The notes beneath the pieces were generated by a model that searched no databases, was not told the DNA's origin, and saw nothing but the letters and a program-made list of their open reading frames with translations. Positions 5,423 to 7,333 of a stretch of 7,333 nucleotides of DNA are shown here, one piece after another. Each line of letters begins with the position of its first letter. Positions within the stretch are counted from its first letter, which is position 1. Position numbers and translations under genes: made by a program. The stretch covers positions 1 to 7,333 of the forward strand of contig JAITTM010000106.1 of the NCBI GenBank assembly GCA_031286975.1. Reading direction: 5' to 3'. This stretch comes from Coriobacteriales bacterium. GTDB lineage: Bacteria; Actinomycetota; Coriobacteriia; Coriobacteriales; UBA8131.

Positions 5423-6640
5423 ATGAAAAAAAGACTACTGGTATGCCTTTTGGCACTTGTGCTCGCCATGGGGATGCTCACTGCGGCAGGCTGCCGTCGT
5501 GACGAGGGAAGCACCGACACAGGCGGCCAGACCGCAACAAGCGATACGATCCTGATTGGTGGCGCGATGTCGATCACGGGGATCCAGGCACCACTCGATG
5601 CACCGGCTGTCGAGGGTATCCAGGTTGCCGTCGATGAGATCAACGCAAACGGTGGCATCAACGGCAAGCAGCTCGAGTTTCTCAATATCGACTCAAAAAG
5701 CGATCCGGCAACCGCATCAGAGGTCGCCAAACAACTGATCGATCAGGGCGCGGTGGCCATCATCACGGCATCTGACTACGACTTTGGTGGTCCTGCTGCT
5801 CGCGCCGCCCAGGAGGCTGGCATCGTGGGCATCTCTCCCAGCGCGTCATCGCCACTGTTTGGCTCCGCCATGCTGGGTGACAAGCAGTTCACGCTCTCGA
5901 TGTGGAACACCACGATGGGTGCCGTCATGGCAGAGCTCGCCTATAAGGATCAGGGCTATCGCTCCGTGTACGTGGTGACCGATGACTTTATCGACTACAC
6001 AAAGAGCCTCTCGCGCTATTTTGTCGAGAGCTTTGAGCAGCAGGGTGGCACGGTCATGCTTGAGGATGTTGTGAGCCAGGGCAAGATCGACACCGCCGCG
6101 CTGCTCGCGCACTACCGCTCGCTGAGCCCCGAGCCGGACTTCATCTACATCAGCTCCTACATGCCCGACCTCGGCACCATGATCAAGGAGTTCCGTGCGG
6201 CCGGCATCAATAAGCCGGTCTATGGTGGCGATGCCTATGACGACCCGGCACTGTTTGAGCTGCTCGGTTCCAGCATGGGCAACGACGTGCTCTATGACAC
6301 CCACAGCTACCTGAGCGAGGCGGCTGTTCCCGGCTTTGACGCCTACAACGCGCTCTATAAGGCAAAGTTTGGCTCCGATGTCGAGGCACCTTGGTCGATG
6401 GCAGGCTATGACGTCGTGATGGTCCTCGCCGAGGCCATTCGTGAGACAGGCGAAACCGATGGTGCGACAATGGCGAAATATATGGAGGAGCACGAGTTCA
6501 ACCTGCTCACCGGCGCACTCGACTGGTCAGATGCCGCATCGGGCCACGAGCCCGACAAGGCAGCCGCGGTTGTCGAGCTACAGGGTGGCGAGACAAACTT
6601 CCTCGGTTGGAAGAAGCCCGACGTTTTGCCCCGGCCGTAG
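5423..6640 (+). CDS. livJ: ABC transporter substrate-binding lipoprotein, branched-chain amino-acid (LivJ) type
   Basis: A 405-residue solute receptor that would bind its ligand outside the membrane and deliver it to a Liv-type ABC permease. The signal peptide (MKKRLLVCLLALVLAMGML) ends in the lipobox TAAGC, with lipidated Cys24. The mature part is a periplasmic-binding fold type I (Peripla_BP_6): it starts DTILIGGAMSITGIQAP, then AVDEINANGGINGKQLEFL, a hallmark of the family; later GGPAARAAQEAGIVGISPSAS and the ligand-domain strand YRSVYVVTDDFIDYTKSLS. Length fits the family. I chose the ATG at 5423, not the in-frame ATG at 5303, because of the signal peptide and the Shine-Dalgarno 7 nt upstream; 5303 precedes the promoter itself. 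The substrate could be leucine-type amino acids, amides or other small acids; the sequence does not tell. The LivG-like gene 136 bp downstream supports transporter function. Confidence 0.93.
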   Translation: MKKRLLVCLLALVLAMGMLTAAGCRRDEGSTDTGGQTATSDTILIGGAMSITGIQAPLDAPAVEGIQVAVDEINANGGINGKQLEFLNIDSKSDPATASEVAKQLIDQGAVAIITASDYDFGGPAARAAQEAGIVGISPSASSPLFGSAMLGDKQFTLSMWNTTMGAVMAELAYKDQGYRSVYVVTDDFIDYTKSLSRYFVESFEQQGGTVMLEDVVSQGKIDTAALLAHYRSLSPEPDFIYISSYMPDLGTMIKEFRAAGINKPVYGGDAYDDPALFELLGSSMGNDVLYDTHSYLSEAAVPGFDAYNALYKAKFGSDVEAPWSMAGYDVVMVLAEAIRETGETDGATMAKYMEEHEFNLLTGALDWSDAASGHEPDKAAAVVELQGGETNFLGWKKPDVLPRP

Positions 6641-6659
6641 GCACCGCTCTGCGATGGAC

Positions 6660-6676
6660 TGAGGTCTGGCACCTCA
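6660..6676 (+). other. Small hairpin after the substrate-binding protein gene
   Basis: TGAGGT (6660-6665) pairs with ACCTCA (6671-6676) around a 5-nt loop, 20 nt after the stop codon. It is a short stem without a U-run. It may simply add structure to the 3' end of the upstream message. Confidence 0.3.
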
Positions 6677-6712
6677 CGTTGGTCGCGGCGATGCAGGCGG
6701 AGGGGTTCCAGA

Positions 6713-6741
6713 TGAGTGCGCCATAGCCTATGGCGCACTCA
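6713..6741 (+). terminator. 13-bp perfect hairpin between receptor and ATPase genes (attenuator or mRNA-stabilising)
   Basis: TGAGTGCGCCATA (6713-6725) and TATGGCGCACTCA (6729-6741) form a perfect 13-bp stem with a 3-nt loop. The next bases, CTGCCCTGTTT, contain no proper U-run, so full intrinsic termination is doubtful. In many binding-protein-dependent transport operons, a strong hairpin after the receptor gene makes receptor mRNA more abundant than that of the membrane genes. This one is well placed for that, 36 bp before the ATPase start. Confidence 0.6.
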
Positions 6742-6776
6742 CTGCCCTGTTTAACCACTCAAGAGGGATTTGCCCT

Positions 6777-7333
6777 ATGGATAAACCCGTAACGTTACGC
6801 CTGGTCAATCTGAAGAAAACCTTTGCCGGTCTTGCCGCCGTTGACGATGTGAGTCTTGAGCTGAACGTGGGCGAGATAGTGGGGCTCATCGGTCCTAACG
6901 GCAGCGGCAAGACGACCCTCATCAACATCATGACGGGGCTGCTGCCCAAGACAGCCGGTACGGTGCATATCGGCGACCGTGATGTGAGCAGGTCAACCGC
7001 CTATAACGTCTCGCGGGCGGGCCTGGCACGCACCTACCAGACCATCCGCCTCTTCAAGAACCTTACCTGCGCCGAAAACGTCGAGGTCGGCGCCGTGGGC
7101 GTTGGTATCTCGCGCCGCAAAGCTGCCAAACTGGCACCCGAGCTGCTTGCCGAGATTGGCCTGGCAGGCAGCGAGAACCTGCTTGCCAGCGGCCTCACCT
7201 TTCGCGACCAGCGGCGCCTTGAAATCGCGCGGGCACTGGCGGCTCGCCCCACGTTTCTGCTGCTTGATGAGCCGGCGGCCGGGCTTAACGAGGAGGAGAC
7301 GGAATCGCTGCTCCACTACCTCAAACCACTCCC
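6777..7333 (+). CDS. livG: LivG-type ABC transporter ATP-binding protein (3' end outside window)
   Basis: The first 185 codons of an ATPase that would power the transporter fed by the upstream lipoprotein. Start ATG at 6777 with AGAGGG about 9 nt upstream. Motifs: Walker A GPNGSGKTT (39-47); Q-loop Gln88 in LARTYQTIRLF, typical of LivG; Walker B FLLLDEP with catalytic Glu165; LivG-type D-loop AAGLN (167-171). The H-loop and C-terminus lie past the right edge. The signature loop reads GLTFRDQRRLEIARAL where the family usually has LAYGQQRRLEIARA, so the signature Gly is Arg143 (codon CGC, 7203-7205) and the next Gln is Asp. A single base change from GGC would explain the Arg. LivH, LivM and LivF homologues are expected to follow. 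Confidence 0.93.
   Translation, partial: MDKPVTLRLVNLKKTFAGLAAVDDVSLELNVGEIVGLIGPNGSGKTTLINIMTGLLPKTAGTVHIGDRDVSRSTAYNVSRAGLARTYQTIRLFKNLTCAENVEVGAVGVGISRRKAAKLAPELLAEIGLAGSENLLASGLTFRDQRRLEIARALAARPTFLLLDEPAAGLNEEETESLLHYLKPL

Noticed and set aside
5846..6493. 215-codon minus-strand frame inside the substrate-binding protein gene
   Set aside because: It is an antisense shadow of a convincing LivJ-type gene and has no ribosome-binding site or domain evidence.
6993..7316. Minus-strand frames over the right end
   Set aside because: The plus strand there encodes an ATPase with Walker A, Q-loop and Walker B motifs.
1..7333. CRISPR array
   Set aside because: The only regularly spaced repeats are 7-bp cores (1-70 and 5204-5279), far too short for CRISPR repeats and with no spacer-sized intervals.

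Overview
The window looks like a junction between the chromosome of a high-G+C bacterium and a lower-G+C integrated island. Sampled lines of the chromosomal part are roughly 60-63% G+C, while sampled lines left of about 1450 are nearer 40%. The tmRNA, OmpR-type two-component system, VanY-family carboxypeptidase and branched-chain amino-acid-type ABC transporter suit an anaerobic Actinobacterium, perhaps a Coriobacteriia/Eggerthellales member. That taxonomic guess is inference only; no diagnostic marker is present.

Region 1 (1-1452) is accessory DNA. Positions 1-70 look like one terminus of an IS21-type insertion sequence, ending in CA and carrying three GTGAGCA direct repeats 23-24 bp apart. 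It has cut a minus-strand gene coding for a cysteine-rich protein at a SAM-methyltransferase-like motif I. Upstream of that gene, on the same strand, is an intact RhuM-type DNA-binding protein fused to a PLD-like C-terminal domain. The region ends just outside the 3' end of the tmRNA gene, a classical integration target for islands and prophages.

Region 2 (1453-2032) holds ssrA (tmRNA, minus strand, 350 nt, CCA encoded). Upstream of it is a leader of about 190 nt with competing hairpins and a good sigma70-type promoter (1996-2024).

Region 3 (2033-5084), minus strand, is an apparent three-gene unit transcribed in the order VanY-like D,D-carboxypeptidase, OmpR-family response regulator, multi-pass membrane histidine kinase. 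Regulator and kinase overlap by ATGA. The set resembles the vanR-vanS-vanY part of glycopeptide-response clusters, but no vanH/vanA/vanX-type gene is in the window. It is better read as an envelope-sensing peptidoglycan-trimming module than as proven resistance.

Region 4 (5085-5422) is a 338-bp divergent intergenic region with five GGTTA-core direct repeats about 17 bp apart and a strong promoter for the rightward genes.

Region 5 (5423-7333), plus strand, holds a lipoprotein substrate-binding protein (LivJ type), a 13-bp perfect hairpin, and the start of a LivG-type ATPase that runs off the window. The ATPase has a changed ABC signature loop. Permease genes and a second ATPase would be expected to the right.
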